Assembly: GCF_003046585.1 (NCBI RefSeq)
Contig: NZ_QAAE01000004.1
Coordinates: 124,001-188,000, forward strand
Length of the DNA: 64,000 nucleotides
Origin: Nitrosomonas aestuarii
GTDB taxonomy: Bacteria; Pseudomonadota; Gammaproteobacteria; Burkholderiales; Nitrosomonadaceae
Reading direction: 5' to 3'
Below, one piece after another: positions 1 through 9,811 of this stretch. The translations under genes were made by a program, and so were the position numbers. How positions within the stretch are numbered: position 1 is the first letter of the stretch; each line of letters starts with the position of its first letter. A model generated the notes under the pieces. The model made no database searches. It was given only the letters and a program-made list of their open reading frames with translations, and was not told the DNA's origin.

Positions 1-169
1 TCTAGATTTGTTTTTTGTAAACACTAACAATATAAAGTATCTAATGGATCCTTTTATGTTACTTCTACAGAAGGGGTTTCAAAACAACTTAAAAGTTCAA
101 TATTTTCAAAATTAATTTTCCAGGCTAGCCAATTTTGAAGTTTTAAATGAGTCTTTATCAAATAGTCTT
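1..169. other. AT-rich intergenic stretch at window edge
   Basis: No reading frame, tRNA or convincing hairpin is visible. It lies downstream of the MgtC/DUF4010 gene, which reads leftward on the minus strand. Seen directly; nothing more can be said. Confidence 0.6.
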
Positions 170-1438
170 TTAAATAAAAATCAGTAACGCCAGGCCGATG
201 CCACCTGCCGTAGTCAACATGCCCGTGGCGCAACGTCTTGCAATCAGCGCATTGCCGATAAAATAAATCAGCCCAAGTTTAAAAGCAATATTGGACATGA
301 TGCCTAGAGAAATAGCGGTGACTGTCTCAGCCGCTTCTAGCTTGCCCAGTTCAAATAAACGCAAACTCGTCAGAGTAATGGCATCAACATCGGTCAAACC
401 AGACACAAGCGCTACAGCATACAAGCCACGGCTCCCGGCAACATCCGATAACCACGCCGCACAGAACAACACAATGGCATAAAGCAAACCAAAACCCGCA
501 GCAGTCCGTAACTCGGTTGGATTTTTAATTTCAGGAATCGGAATATTGTCATGTTGACTCAACTGGTGCCACCAATAAAATGTTGCACCGACACCGAATA
601 ACAGGCCGCCCCCTAACACCGGTAACAGCTGCGGCAGAATTTCGGATGAAACAACCGCACTGACAATTGCAAGACGTATTAAAACAGTCAAATTTGCAAT
701 CAAAATAACAACAATCGCAAGTTGGGTGAAATACTGATTATTTTTGCTAAGTCTGGTGTAGACAAGGGTAGCAGCGGTACTCGATACCAGACCGCCAAGC
801 AAACCCAACAAAACGGCACCATGACGTTCTCCCACCAGGCGTAGCGCTACATAGCCCGCCAGACTGACACCTGAAATCAGTACGACCATCATCCATATCT
901 GATGAGGATTGATGGCCTGGTAAGGTCCAAATTCTTCATTCGGTAAAATAGGTAAGATGATAAAAGTTAATACCGAAAATTGCAGAATAGAAACCAGATC
1001 GCGTCGTCCCAGATTATGGGTAATGCCATGTAATTCTGTTTTGAAATACAGTAATACGGTGGTGATAATGGCCAACATGACCGCTAATTTGGTATCACCA
1101 TACCAGACGGTAGCCCCCAAACCATAGCAGATAACAATCGCGGCGACTGTCGTAGTTCCAGGGTCAGTAGCACTGTCAACCTGGATACGCACATACGCCG
1201 CGATTGTCATTAAACCCACAATCAGCAAGCCACCTACTAAAAACCATGGCGCATTTGTTTTATCCGATAACATAGCAGCAAGTGTGCCAAACAAAGCAAC
1301 CAAAGCGAATGTTCTCAGTCCCGCTCTGGCGTTCGGACTACGCTCACGTTCCAGACCGATAAGCAAGCCGATTGCCAAACTGGTGGCGAAATGCGGCAAA
1401 TTAAAAAGTGCATTACCTTGCAGGAATTCGATATTCAT
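170..1438 (-). CDS. MgtC/SapB-DUF4010 family integral membrane protein
   Basis: A polytopic membrane protein of 422 residues. The N-terminal part carries the MgtC/SapB-like signature GLLIGLERERS at about residues 24-34, followed by many hydrophobic helices, and the C-terminal half has the features of DUF4010. The biochemical function of this family is not established; MgtC relatives are linked to magnesium limitation and virulence, which should not be transferred automatically. I place the start at the ATG at 1438 (MNIEFLQGN). An upstream frame extension to 1498 runs into recJ and has no family resemblance. The start is 8 bases after the recJ stop, so the gene is probably the distal member of a recJ operon. 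No clear Shine-Dalgarno is seen. Confidence 0.8.
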   Translation of the reverse strand: MNIEFLQGNALFNLPHFATSLAIGLLIGLERERSPNARAGLRTFALVALFGTLAAMLSDKTNAPWFLVGGLLIVGLMTIAAYVRIQVDSATDPGTTTVAAIVICYGLGATVWYGDTKLAVMLAIITTVLLYFKTELHGITHNLGRRDLVSILQFSVLTFIILPILPNEEFGPYQAINPHQIWMMVVLISGVSLAGYVALRLVGERHGAVLLGLLGGLVSSTAATLVYTRLSKNNQYFTQLAIVVILIANLTVLIRLAIVSAVVSSEILPQLLPVLGGGLLFGVGATFYWWHQLSQHDNIPIPEIKNPTELRTAAGFGLLYAIVLFCAAWLSDVAGSRGLYAVALVSGLTDVDAITLTSLRLFELGKLEAAETVTAISLGIMSNIAFKLGLIYFIGNALIARRCATGMLTTAGGIGLALLIFI

Positions 1439-1445
1439 GATGTGA

Positions 1446-3221
1446 TCACATGACTGTTCTGCTGTCTGGTTGTGGCTCCGGTTGCGTCCAGTGCTCAATC
1501 AATAACTGAAGCCGCGATCTCCCATTAAATTCATTAATCTGCAATCGGTAAACAGCACTGATAACCTCGGGTAATGATTCATTGTAAAAAAACAAAATAG
1601 CGTCGTAGCTTGTTGCTGAAGAAGTGATTGTTTCGGAATTGTCAGAATTCAGTTTTTTAAGCTTCAGTTTTAAATGTTTCTCACCCACAATACGCTGACT
1701 TTCAATATAAAACAAAGCATTGAAGGTAGGTTGAGGAAATCCTTGTCCCCAGACCTGCCGCGCGAGAAGATGCGCCAGTTCCATATTGATCTCTGATTCG
1801 TTCAGATCACCGTCTGTTTCTATTACACGCGTCAAGTGCGCATCGGTCAGTAGCAATTGTGCAACTTCCTCGAATGCTTCGCAAAATTGAACAAAACTGT
1901 CAGTATGTATCGTCAAACCGGCTGCAGCGGCATGCCCTCCAAATTTCTGGATGAGTGTCGGATAGCGTTTGGAGACAAGATCCAATGCATCACGCAAATG
2001 AAAACCCGGAATGGAACGTCCGGAGCCTTTCATTTCACCCGCATTACCTGGTGCAAAAATAATGACTGGACGATGGTATTTATCTTTGATACGCGACGCC
2101 AGAATGCCAATAACACCCTGATGCCAGCAGTGATCAAACAAGCAAATACTGTAAGCTGCTTGAATTTGAGCTTTCTCCGCATCCAGCGTATTTTCCAGTT
2201 TGGATAGCGCACTCTCCTGCATGTCCGATTCGATTTCACGGCGCTGAACATTGAGTGTATCCAGTTGCTGCGCGATCTGCTCGGCGCAGGCGACATCATC
2301 AGTCAGCAAACACTCAATTCCCAGCGACATATCATCAAGACGTCCGGCTGCATTCAATCTGGGCCCCAGTATAAAACCCAGATCGTATGTGGAGGTTTGT
2401 TGCGGATTGCGCCTCGCAACTTTAAGAAGCGCATTGATCCCGGCGCATGCGTGTCCTTTTTGAATGCGCTTTAAGCCCTGCTGCACCAGGATGCGATTAT
2501 TGTCATCCAACTTAACCACATCGGCTACCGTACCGAGCGCAACCAAATCCAGGTAACTGGCAAGATTGGGTTCTTTTTTGTTCTGAAACACACCACGTTG
2601 ACGAAATTCGGCCCGCAAAGCCAGCATTAAATAGAAAACCACTCCGACACCGGCAATACTTTTACTTGGAAACAAGCAATCCGGTTGATTGGGATTAATG
2701 ATAGCTGCTGCGTCAGGCAATTCGTCGCCTGGTAAATGATGGTCAGTAATCAGTACTTGCATACCCAGCGTTGTTGCCGCTTGAACACCATCCATACTGG
2801 CGATTCCATTATCCACCGTAATGAGTATATCGGGTTGTTTAGTTGAATGCGCAAGACGCACGATTTCCGGCGTTAAGCCATAGCCATATTCAAAACGATT
2901 GGGAACCAGGTAGTCTACATTGGCACCCATTTTGCGCAATATCCGTATGCCGACTGCGCAGGCTGTCGCACCATCTGAATCGTAATCAGCCACAATGAGC
3001 AAACGCTTGCCGGTATCAATGGCATCTGCCAGCAAACCGGCCATTTGTTTTATATTCTTGATTTGATCAAATGGAATGAGACGCGTCAGTTCCGTTTCAA
3101 GCTGTCCCGAGTTCTCAATACCACGTGCAGCATAGATACGGGCCAGTACAGGTGGAAACCCACAACGATGCAATGCTTCAAATGCTTGAGAATCAAATGT
3201 GCGCGTGGTTATTTTGGGCAT
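1446..3221 (-). CDS. recJ: single-stranded-DNA-specific exonuclease RecJ
   Basis: RecJ degrades single-stranded DNA 5' to 3' in the RecF recombination pathway, in base excision and in mismatch repair. The 591-residue protein shows the DHH superfamily motifs: DYDSDG at about residues 79-84, VDNG near 137, and TDHH ending near 162. DHHA1-region motifs follow (GRSIPGFHLRDAL and FGGHAAAAGL), and the C-terminal OB-type region is present. Length is normal for the family. The start is taken at ATG 3221 (MPKITTRTF); ten more upstream residues are open but unlike RecJ. It lies upstream of the MgtC/DUF4010 gene and downstream of a CorC-type gene on the same strand. Confidence 0.95.
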   Translation of the reverse strand: MPKITTRTFDSQAFEALHRCGFPPVLARIYAARGIENSGQLETELTRLIPFDQIKNIKQMAGLLADAIDTGKRLLIVADYDSDGATACAVGIRILRKMGANVDYLVPNRFEYGYGLTPEIVRLAHSTKQPDILITVDNGIASMDGVQAATTLGMQVLITDHHLPGDELPDAAAIINPNQPDCLFPSKSIAGVGVVFYLMLALRAEFRQRGVFQNKKEPNLASYLDLVALGTVADVVKLDDNNRILVQQGLKRIQKGHACAGINALLKVARRNPQQTSTYDLGFILGPRLNAAGRLDDMSLGIECLLTDDVACAEQIAQQLDTLNVQRREIESDMQESALSKLENTLDAEKAQIQAAYSICLFDHCWHQGVIGILASRIKDKYHRPVIIFAPGNAGEMKGSGRSIPGFHLRDALDLVSKRYPTLIQKFGGHAAAAGLTIHTDSFVQFCEAFEEVAQLLLTDAHLTRVIETDGDLNESEINMELAHLLARQVWGQGFPQPTFNALFYIESQRIVGEKHLKLKLKKLNSDNSETITSSATSYDAILFFYNESLPEVISAVYRLQINEFNGRSRLQLLIEHWTQPEPQPDSRTVM

Positions 3222-3298
3222 TAGCCGAATTTTACACAAAACTTTCAACACTCACAGGCGCATGTAATCAATTACCTGTTTAGATGAACGAGATGATT

Positions 3299-4141
3299 TT
3301 AGGCGCGTCCAGACTCAGATTCGATTCTTTCAGCTTTCAGTATATATAGTCTGCGGCTGTCAGCGCGCAATACAGTAAACTTAAGGTTATCAATGACAAC
3401 TGACTCATCACGGGTTGGTAATCTTCCAAATTTGTTGAGCACGAGTCCACCGATTGTATCATAGTCATCATCACTGAAATTGGCGCCCAAGGCCTCGTTG
3501 AAATTATCAATTTCTGTGATAGCTTTGATTCGATAACTGCCTTCTTTTTCCAGCACAATGTTATCCTCATCCTCATCGAAATCATACTCATCCTCGATTT
3601 CACCCACAATCTGCTCGAGTACATCTTCAATGGTGATCAAACCCGCCACACCGCCATATTCATTAACTACAATAGCAATATGGTTTCTATTTTTTCGAAA
3701 ATCTTTCAACAACACATTAAGTTGCTTGGACTCGGGGATAAAAACAGCAGGGCGCAACATGTCACGTATATTGAATTCTTCTTCGCCGGCATAATAACGC
3801 AGCAAATCCTTCGCCAGCATAATGCCAATAATATTGTCCTCACACCCTTCCGTAACAGGAAAACGTGAATGCGCGGTTTCGATTACAAAGGGAATAAATT
3901 TATCAGGTGTTTCACTGATATCAATGACATCCATTTGAGAGCGTGGAACCATAATATCGCGCGCCTGCATTTCCGATACCTGCATGACGCCTTCAATCAT
4001 GCTAAGCGCGTCCGAATCGAGCAAATTACGTTCAAAAGCGGAATGTAATAAAGTAATAAGCTGTTTACGATCTTCGGGTTCGCGCAAGAGCATCGTGCTG
4101 ACACGCTCAAGCCAACCCGTTTTAAGTGATGGGTCGTCCAT
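3299..4141 (-). CDS. corC: CorC/HlyC family CBS-domain protein
   Basis: A soluble 280-residue protein with a tandem CBS pair (about residues 65-190, including DIMVPRSQMDVID and GLITIEDVLEQIVGEIEDEYD) and a C-terminal CorC_HlyC transporter-associated domain (about 200-275, with the NKFGRLPTRDE stretch). Relatives are linked to magnesium and cobalt efflux and often bind adenosine nucleotides. The transmembrane CNNM/DUF21 domain of larger relatives is absent, as in E. coli CorC (YbeX). The order phoH-ybeY-corC matches the conserved ybeZ-ybeY-ybeX operon, so ribosome and RNA quality control is part of the context. The ATG start at 4141 is unambiguous. Confidence 0.9.
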   Translation of the reverse strand: MDDPSLKTGWLERVSTMLLREPEDRKQLITLLHSAFERNLLDSDALSMIEGVMQVSEMQARDIMVPRSQMDVIDISETPDKFIPFVIETAHSRFPVTEGCEDNIIGIMLAKDLLRYYAGEEEFNIRDMLRPAVFIPESKQLNVLLKDFRKNRNHIAIVVNEYGGVAGLITIEDVLEQIVGEIEDEYDFDEDEDNIVLEKEGSYRIKAITEIDNFNEALGANFSDDDYDTIGGLVLNKFGRLPTRDESVVIDNLKFTVLRADSRRLYILKAERIESESGRA

Positions 4142-4201
4142 ACTGATTGATATATGACTGAATAAAGTACATTTAAGATGATATTATTAAAGCGTTAGAC
4201 A

Positions 4202-4672
4202 TTAACCTAATGTCAGTGCTTCGCAAGACGCGATATAGGGATCCTCAAAACCCAGCCTGGTAAGAATATGGGTTTCTTTCTTTTCCATGATTGTCGCCTC
4301 GTCATCGCTCACATGGTCGTAGCCTTGCAAATGTAATAAACCATGCACTGTCAAATGTGCATAATGCGCCATCAATGCTTTATGCTGCTGACGCGCTTCA
4401 TTTTCAATGACTTCTGCGCATAGCACAATATCACCAGACAATGGATCCGTATCGTCATAAACAAAGGTCAACACGTTGGTGGCATAGTTTTTACCGCGAT
4501 AATCGTGATTTAAAGTGCGCCCTTCAGACTTTTCCACGATACGAATCACAATTTCGGCTTCCTGTTCTAAAGCCAATTTAACCCAGCGCCGAAACTGCGA
4601 GCGCGTAGGGAACGCTGCTGATTCCGCGTTCACCGCATATTGTATGGCGAGTTTAAAAGAATGCTCCATCAT
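4202..4672 (-). CDS. ybeY: endoribonuclease YbeY (16S rRNA 3'-end processing)
   Basis: YbeY is a zinc-dependent RNase needed for 16S rRNA 3' maturation and 70S ribosome quality control. The UPF0054 zinc motif is intact: HGLLHLQGYDH, giving three histidines at about residues 110, 114 and 120. The upstream motif NVLTFVYDD is also present. I use ATG 4672; a second ATG follows immediately at 4669, and a GTG at 4693 just after the phoH stop is also in frame, so the exact start is uncertain by a few codons. It sits between phoH and corC on the same strand, the conserved ybeZYX arrangement. Confidence 0.93.
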   Translation of the reverse strand: MMEHSFKLAIQYAVNAESAAFPTRSQFRRWVKLALEQEAEIVIRIVEKSEGRTLNHDYRGKNYATNVLTFVYDDTDPLSGDIVLCAEVIENEARQQHKALMAHYAHLTVHGLLHLQGYDHVSDDEATIMEKKETHILTRLGFEDPYIASCEALTLG

Positions 4673-4696
4673 ATTCACGTTACTACAAGACACAGT

Positions 4697-5689
4697 TTAT
4701 TCGCTATTTTGCTTCAGTTGATCATGCTTTTCATAAGCATCCACGATGCGTTGCACAAGCGGATGTCTAACCACGTCTTCAGACTCGAAATGCGTGAAAG
4801 CAATACCGCGTATGTTCTTGAGCACGTGTTTCACTTCTGTCAAACCACTTTTTTGATGCTTGGGCAAATCAATCTGCGTAATATCCCCTGTGATCACAGC
4901 TTTTGACCCAAACCCAATGCGCGTCAAAAACATTTTCATTTGTTCTGGTGTGGTATTTTGCGCTTCATCCAGAATAATAAATGATTGATTTAAAGTACGA
5001 CCGCGCATAAAAGCAAGTGGTGCTATTTCAATAGCCTGACGATCAAACTGTTTACTGGTTTTGTCAAATCCCATCAGATCATAAAGTGCATCGTAGAGAG
5101 GGCGCAAATACGGATCGACTTTCTGCGTCATGTCGCCCGGAAGAAAACCCAGACGCTCCCCTGCTTCAACTGCGGGCCGCACCAAAACCAAGCGTGTAAC
5201 CAGCCCTCTCTCTAGTGCATCAACGGCGCTGGCGACTGCCAAATAAGTTTTCCCGGTACCTGCAGGACCGATGGCAAACGTAATATCATGATTCTGAATT
5301 TGCTGCAGATATTGAGTCTGCCGTTGTGTACGGCCACATAGACTGGCACGACGCGTCATTAACGATGGTGAAGCATTTTCCACCGCAGACAACTCATTAG
5401 TAATCTGTGTATCCGCTTTTGTTGGATTTTTAGCTTCGATAAGACCTAATTGTATCTGTTCAAGACTCAGATGATGTCGTGATTGATTATAGAAACGACG
5501 TAAAACTTGCGCAGCAAGCTGTGCCTGGTCTGATTCGCCACGCAAGCTGAAATGTTCACCACGCCGGGAAATTGTAACATCAAGTGCTGTTTCAACCTGT
5601 TTCAGATTCTCGTCAAGTGCGCCGCACAAATTTGCCAGCCTTTGATTATCTGCGGGAGTAAATGAAATCTCTATGGGTTTGGGTTTCAA
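4697..5689 (-). CDS. ybeZ: PhoH-like ATPase (YbeZ)
   Basis: A cytoplasmic P-loop ATPase of 330 residues that works with YbeY in ribosome and RNA metabolism. Walker A is GPAGTGKT at residues 141-148, and a Walker B-like FIILDEAQN follows near residue 235. The N-terminal region resembles YbeZ (PADNQRLANLCGALDENL). The only start giving this N-terminus is a TTG at 5689 (TTGAAACCC); no ATG is available nearby, so this is a non-canonical start. No strong ribosome binding site is visible. It is the first gene of the phoH-ybeY-corC group. Confidence 0.92.
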   Translation of the reverse strand: MKPKPIEISFTPADNQRLANLCGALDENLKQVETALDVTISRRGEHFSLRGESDQAQLAAQVLRRFYNQSRHHLSLEQIQLGLIEAKNPTKADTQITNELSAVENASPSLMTRRASLCGRTQRQTQYLQQIQNHDITFAIGPAGTGKTYLAVASAVDALERGLVTRLVLVRPAVEAGERLGFLPGDMTQKVDPYLRPLYDALYDLMGFDKTSKQFDRQAIEIAPLAFMRGRTLNQSFIILDEAQNTTPEQMKMFLTRIGFGSKAVITGDITQIDLPKHQKSGLTEVKHVLKNIRGIAFTHFESEDVVRHPLVQRIVDAYEKHDQLKQNSE

Positions 5690-5760
5690 TGTAGGGTGTT
5701 ACTGTTAAGATGTACCGATTTTCTCAGCAGTAGGAAAACTTTGCAAGCAAAATACAAGTT

Positions 5761-7089
5761 TTATGCATCAAATATTTCACCGCGCAATGAATGCGATAAT
5801 GCATCAGTAATCTGAACATGAATAAATTGACCGATCAGAGCTTTGTCTCCAGCGAAATTGACAACACGATTATTATCGGTACGGCCAAAAATCTCAGCAG
5901 AATTTTTCTTGGAAATACCTTCAACCAGTATGCGCTGCTTACTACCAACCATACGCTGACTGATTTTGCGCGATTGTTGATTAATTTGTGCTTGCAATCG
6001 TTGTAACCGCTCAAGTTTAACTGCCTGCGGTGTATCATCGGGCAAGTCCGCTGCCGGCGTACCCGGACGCGCACTATAGACAAAACTGAAAGATTCGTCA
6101 AAATTCATTTCTTCGACCAGCTTCAATGTTGCTTCAAAATCAGCTTCTGTTTCCCCCGGAAAACCGATAATGAAATCAGAAGAAAGTGAAATTTCCGGTC
6201 GAATGATCTTAAGTCTGCGAATAATTGATTTGTATTCAAACACACTGTACCCACGTTTCATCGCCGCCAAAACGCGGTCTGAACCCGACTGTACTGGTAG
6301 GTGCAAATGATTTACAAGCTTGGGCAATGTACCATAGGCCTCAATCAGTCGTGTTGTGAATTCCTTCGGATGAGATGTTGTATAACGGATACGCTCAATG
6401 CCGGGTATTTCGTGAATATATTCGACCAACAAGGCAAAGTCGGCTATTTCGCCATCATCCATCACACCCAGGTAGGCATTGACGTTCTGCCCAAGCAACG
6501 TAATTTCCTTAACACCTTGGTCTGCCAGTACAGCAATTTCCGTCAACACATCAACAATAGGCCTGGAAACTTCTTCACCGCGTGTGTAAGGTACTACACA
6601 AAAACTGCAGTATTTGCTGCAACCTTCCATGATTGAAACAAAAGCAGTTGCGCCTTCGGTACGTGCCGGCGGCAAATGATCAAATTTTTCTATTTCAGGG
6701 AATGTAATATCGATTTGGGATTTTCCAGTAACTTTGCGTGCCTCAATTAATTGCGGTAATCGATGCAGCGTTTGCGGTCCAAAAACGATATCTACAAACG
6801 GCGCACGGCGAACAATTGATTTACCTTCCTGACTGGCCACGCATCCACCGACACCGATCAATAAATTTGGATTCCCAGCTTTAAGATGTTTGACTCGACC
6901 GAGATCATGAAAAACTTTTTCCTGCGCTTTTTCACGCACCGAACAGGTATTGAACAAAATTACATCCGCCTGCGCCGGATCATCGGTTGGCTCCATGCCA
7001 TGAGCGGCATAGAGCACATCGGCCATTTTGTCCGAATCATACTCGTTCATCTGGCAACCAAAGGTTTTGATATAAAGTTTGTTATTCAC
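5761..7089 (-). CDS. miaB: tRNA-2-methylthio-N6-dimethylallyladenosine synthase MiaB
   Basis: A radical-SAM methylthiotransferase that adds a methylthio group to i6A37 of tRNAs reading UNN codons. It has 442 residues. The N-terminal UPF0004 domain has the three auxiliary-cluster cysteines ([10 protein letters not shown] at 12, FNTCSV near 48, GVGGC near 82). The SAM-binding cluster motif CxxxCxxC appears as CSKYCSFC near residue 160, and a C-terminal TRAM domain is present. The start codon is GTG at 7089 and the N-terminus begins exactly as in MiaB ([16 protein letters not shown]). It lies just upstream of phoH, separated by about 70 bases. Confidence 0.96.
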   Translation of the reverse strand: MNNKLYIKTFGCQMNEYDSDKMADVLYAAHGMEPTDDPAQADVILFNTCSVREKAQEKVFHDLGRVKHLKAGNPNLLIGVGGCVASQEGKSIVRRAPFVDIVFGPQTLHRLPQLIEARKVTGKSQIDITFPEIEKFDHLPPARTEGATAFVSIMEGCSKYCSFCVVPYTRGEEVSRPIVDVLTEIAVLADQGVKEITLLGQNVNAYLGVMDDGEIADFALLVEYIHEIPGIERIRYTTSHPKEFTTRLIEAYGTLPKLVNHLHLPVQSGSDRVLAAMKRGYSVFEYKSIIRRLKIIRPEISLSSDFIIGFPGETEADFEATLKLVEEMNFDESFSFVYSARPGTPAADLPDDTPQAVKLERLQRLQAQINQQSRKISQRMVGSKQRILVEGISKKNSAEIFGRTDNNRVVNFAGDKALIGQFIHVQITDALSHSLRGEIFDA

Positions 7090-7130
7090 GGAAAAAACAA
7101 ATAAAAAGATTGTATATGATTTTTTGTCGT

Positions 7131-7481
7131 CTATTTTGATTGCTTGCGTACTTTTTCTTCTTCCTTAGCTGACTTGATTTCTTCCGGGGTCAAAAACCAA
7201 ATTCGATACACTAGACCCATGCTGTCAATCTGATAACGGATATAACCGGTTTGATTCAACATTGTCGGTATGATAAAAAGATTATTGGCATCTCTGACTT
7301 GCACACCGGCACCCATCACCATCGTTTCTTTGTCTATCTTGATTTGTGGATAAGCATGTGATTTCAATTGGCCAAATTTACTTTCCATTGGGAAATTTCT
7401 CACAAGCTGAGCATTGCCATAACCGATCACACCGACAAGCATGACCATTAAAATGCACTGCAACATCTGCCTTTTTTTCAT
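7131..7481 (-). CDS. small exported protein of unknown function
   Basis: 116 residues with a typical Sec signal peptide (positively charged start, hydrophobic core, likely cleavage after GYGNA near residue 24). The mature part is about 90 residues, has no cysteine, and ends in a highly charged tail rich in Lys and Glu. I do not recognise a characterised family. It contains the stretch [19 protein letters not shown], suggesting a compact beta-rich fold. The gene lies between the tRNA and miaB on the same strand and may be cotranscribed with miaB (41-base gap). The start ATG at 7481 gives the signal peptide; no strong ribosome binding site is visible. Confidence 0.65.
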   Translation of the reverse strand: MKKRQMLQCILMVMLVGVIGYGNAQLVRNFPMESKFGQLKSHAYPQIKIDKETMVMGAGVQVRDANNLFIIPTMLNQTGYIRYQIDSMGLVYRIWFLTPEEIKSAKEEEKVRKQSK

Positions 7482-7538
7482 GATGTTAAGAATACTCAGT
7501 CAAACAAACATTCAAACAGACAAGGAAATTATAATTGA

Positions 7539-7614
7539 TGGTGGCGAATCAGGGATTTGAACCCCGGACCAACGGATTATGATTCCGCTGCTCTAACCAC
7601 TGAGCTAATTCGCC
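7539..7614 (-). tRNA. tRNA with CAT anticodon, probably tRNA-Ile2 (lysidine type), otherwise elongator Met
   Basis: All cloverleaf parts pair on the minus strand. The acceptor stem is GGCGAAT/ATTCGCC with discriminator A and encoded CCA. The D stem is GCTC/GAGC, the anticodon stem GCGGA/TCCGT, the loop ATCATAA (anticodon CAT), and the T arm CGGGG-TTCAAAT-CCCTG. The 8-base D loop (AGTGGTTA) and the TTGGTC variable region resemble E. coli tRNA-Ile2 more than elongator Met. Against this, the C4-G69 and C5-G68 pairs used by E. coli TilS are absent. The gene itself is certain; the amino-acid identity is an inference. Confidence 0.93.
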
Positions 7615-7636
7615 ACATGTAAAGACAAGAGGCAGC

Positions 7637-7665
7637 ATTTTGCCCTTGAGTAGTTGGCTTGTCAA
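7637..7665 (-). promoter_or_regulatory. sigma70-type promoter for the tRNA gene
   Basis: On the minus strand a perfect -35 TTGACA (7665-7660) is followed after 17 bases by a -10-like CAAAAT (7642-7637). The predicted start site lies about 16 bases before the tRNA 5' end, a usual leader length. Pattern match only. Confidence 0.6.
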
Positions 7666-7753
7666 GATCAAAAACTTGAACTGACAAGGGCTTATATGCT
7701 ACATGTCTCTATTCTAACAATTTTTTAACAGCTCATATGAAGAACCGATCGAC

Positions 7754-9565
7754 TCACGCCGCCACACGCGAAGCACGCTTACGCTCATGTTCTAACAGCA
7801 GGCGCTTACGGATACGTATGGTCTTAGGTGTGATTTCAACCAATTCATCATCCGCAATAAACTCAATAGCTGACTCCAATGTCAGTTGTATCGGTGGTGT
7901 CAGCGTAACAGCTTCATCCGTACCGGATGCACGGAAGTTCGTCAGCTGCTTACCTTTGATAGGATTGACAACCAGATCATTATCCCGGCTGTGAATACCG
8001 ATTACCATACCCTCATATAACCGGTCTCCCGGGCTTACAAACATACGGCCACGTTCTTGCAACTTCCATAAAGCATACGCAACCGCTTCGCCGTGTTCCC
8101 CCGAAATCAACACCCCGTTCCTCCGCGGTGGAATGTCTGAGCGCATTGGCGCGAATTCATCAAATACATGACTGATCAGACCAGTACCGCGGGTCATGGT
8201 CAGGAATTCCGACTGAAAACCGATCAAACCACGCGCCGGGATACGATAATCCAGCCGTACCCGCCCTTTTCCATCCGAAACCATATCCAGCAGATCACCA
8301 CGCCGCGCCCCCAATGCTTCCATTACAGTGCCCTGGCTGGTGTCCTCTACATCAACCGTCAGCATTTCAAACGGTTCACATTTTTCACCGTTAATTTCGC
8401 GCACCACAACACTGGGGCGCGATACCGCCAGTTCATAACCTTCACGGCGCATATTTTCCAATAAAATAGTCAAGTGCAATTCACCGCGTCCGGAAACCAG
8501 AAATGAATCGGTATCGCTGGTTTCCTCCATGCGTAGAGCCACATTAGTCAACAATTCCTTTTCAATCCGTTCGCGCAACTGACGGCTGGTAACAAACTTA
8601 CCTTCCTGCCCGGCAAAAGGCGAAGTATTAACCTGAAATGTCATCGTCAGCGTCGGCTCATCAACCATACTGATTGGCAAAGCTTCAGGACGATCAACGT
8701 CAGCCAGAGTGGTCCCGATACTGAGTTCTTCTATACCATTTATCAATACAATGTCACCGGCAAGCGCCTCTCGCATTTGTTCGCGCTCAAGACCCCGGAA
8801 ACAGAGCACCTGATTTACTTTCTTTTTAGCTAACTTATCACCCGTCATCACCATTACCTCCTGACCGGGCTTCAACTTGCCGCGTCGAATACGTCCGACA
8901 CCGATACGCCCTACAAAACTGGAGTAATCCAGCGTACTGATCTGTAGCTGTAACGGTTCGTCTGGATTACCCTCAGGCGCATGAACTTGTTTGACAATTG
9001 TTTCAAATAACGGACGCATATCGTCACTGGGTTGATTATAATCCAGCGACGCGTAACCATTCAGAGCGGACGCGTACACAACCGAAAAATCAAGCTGTTT
9101 GTCATTTGCGCCCAATTTATCGAATAAATCAAATGTTTGATCGACCACCCAATCAGGACGCGCACCTGGCCGGTCAATCTTGTTTACCACGACAATAGGG
9201 CACAGCCCCAGTGCCAGTGCTTTTTTGGTGACAAAACGCGTTTGCGGCATCGGCCCCTCAACCGCGTCGACCAGCAACAACACTCCATCCACCATCGACA
9301 ACACACGCTCCACTTCTCCGCCAAAATCCGCGTGCCCCGGTGTATCTACAATATTGATATGGATACCCTCATAATCAATGGCGCAATTTTTGGACAAAAT
9401 AGTAATACCGCGTTCTTTTTCGATATCGTTTGAATCCATGACGCGTTCGGATACCTGCTGATGCGATGCAAATGTGCCGGCCTGGTGTAAAAGTTTATCA
9501 ACCAGCGTGGTTTTGCCATGATCAACGTGCGCGATAATGGCGATATTACGAATAGGGCGAGACAT
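7754..9565 (-). CDS. typA: ribosome-associated translational GTPase TypA/BipA
   Basis: An EF-G-like GTPase of 603 residues that acts in ribosome assembly and stress adaptation. The GTP-binding motifs are intact: AHVDHGKTT at residues 12-20, [12 protein letters not shown] near 75-86, [10 protein letters not shown] near 130, and an SALNG-type G5. The elongation-factor domain II, the EF-G C-terminal domain and the TypA-specific C-terminus follow. The ATG at 9565 is preceded by GAGGA. Upstream is a 246-base intergenic region and downstream the tRNA on the same strand. Confidence 0.97.
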   Translation of the reverse strand: MSRPIRNIAIIAHVDHGKTTLVDKLLHQAGTFASHQQVSERVMDSNDIEKERGITILSKNCAIDYEGIHINIVDTPGHADFGGEVERVLSMVDGVLLLVDAVEGPMPQTRFVTKKALALGLCPIVVVNKIDRPGARPDWVVDQTFDLFDKLGANDKQLDFSVVYASALNGYASLDYNQPSDDMRPLFETIVKQVHAPEGNPDEPLQLQISTLDYSSFVGRIGVGRIRRGKLKPGQEVMVMTGDKLAKKKVNQVLCFRGLEREQMREALAGDIVLINGIEELSIGTTLADVDRPEALPISMVDEPTLTMTFQVNTSPFAGQEGKFVTSRQLRERIEKELLTNVALRMEETSDTDSFLVSGRGELHLTILLENMRREGYELAVSRPSVVVREINGEKCEPFEMLTVDVEDTSQGTVMEALGARRGDLLDMVSDGKGRVRLDYRIPARGLIGFQSEFLTMTRGTGLISHVFDEFAPMRSDIPPRRNGVLISGEHGEAVAYALWKLQERGRMFVSPGDRLYEGMVIGIHSRDNDLVVNPIKGKQLTNFRASGTDEAVTLTPPIQLTLESAIEFIADDELVEITPKTIRIRKRLLLEHERKRASRVAA

Positions 9566-9811
9566 AAAAAATAATTCCTCAGAAATGTGCTGTTAAGACG
9601 ATGCCGATGGGGGCAGTATTATACCATCCGATTGTTAATAAAGCCAATTTGTCCTCAACCATGTTACCGAAACAAGTCATCATGTTAGAAATAGCGGGTG
9701 GAAAACAACCAGCATCAATGCTAAGCGTTACAACGTTAGTTGAATATAAAGTACCTTCTATCTACCTAAACAGGATCTCGAAACAATCTGACAAAAAATT
9801 ACCCCACCCTG

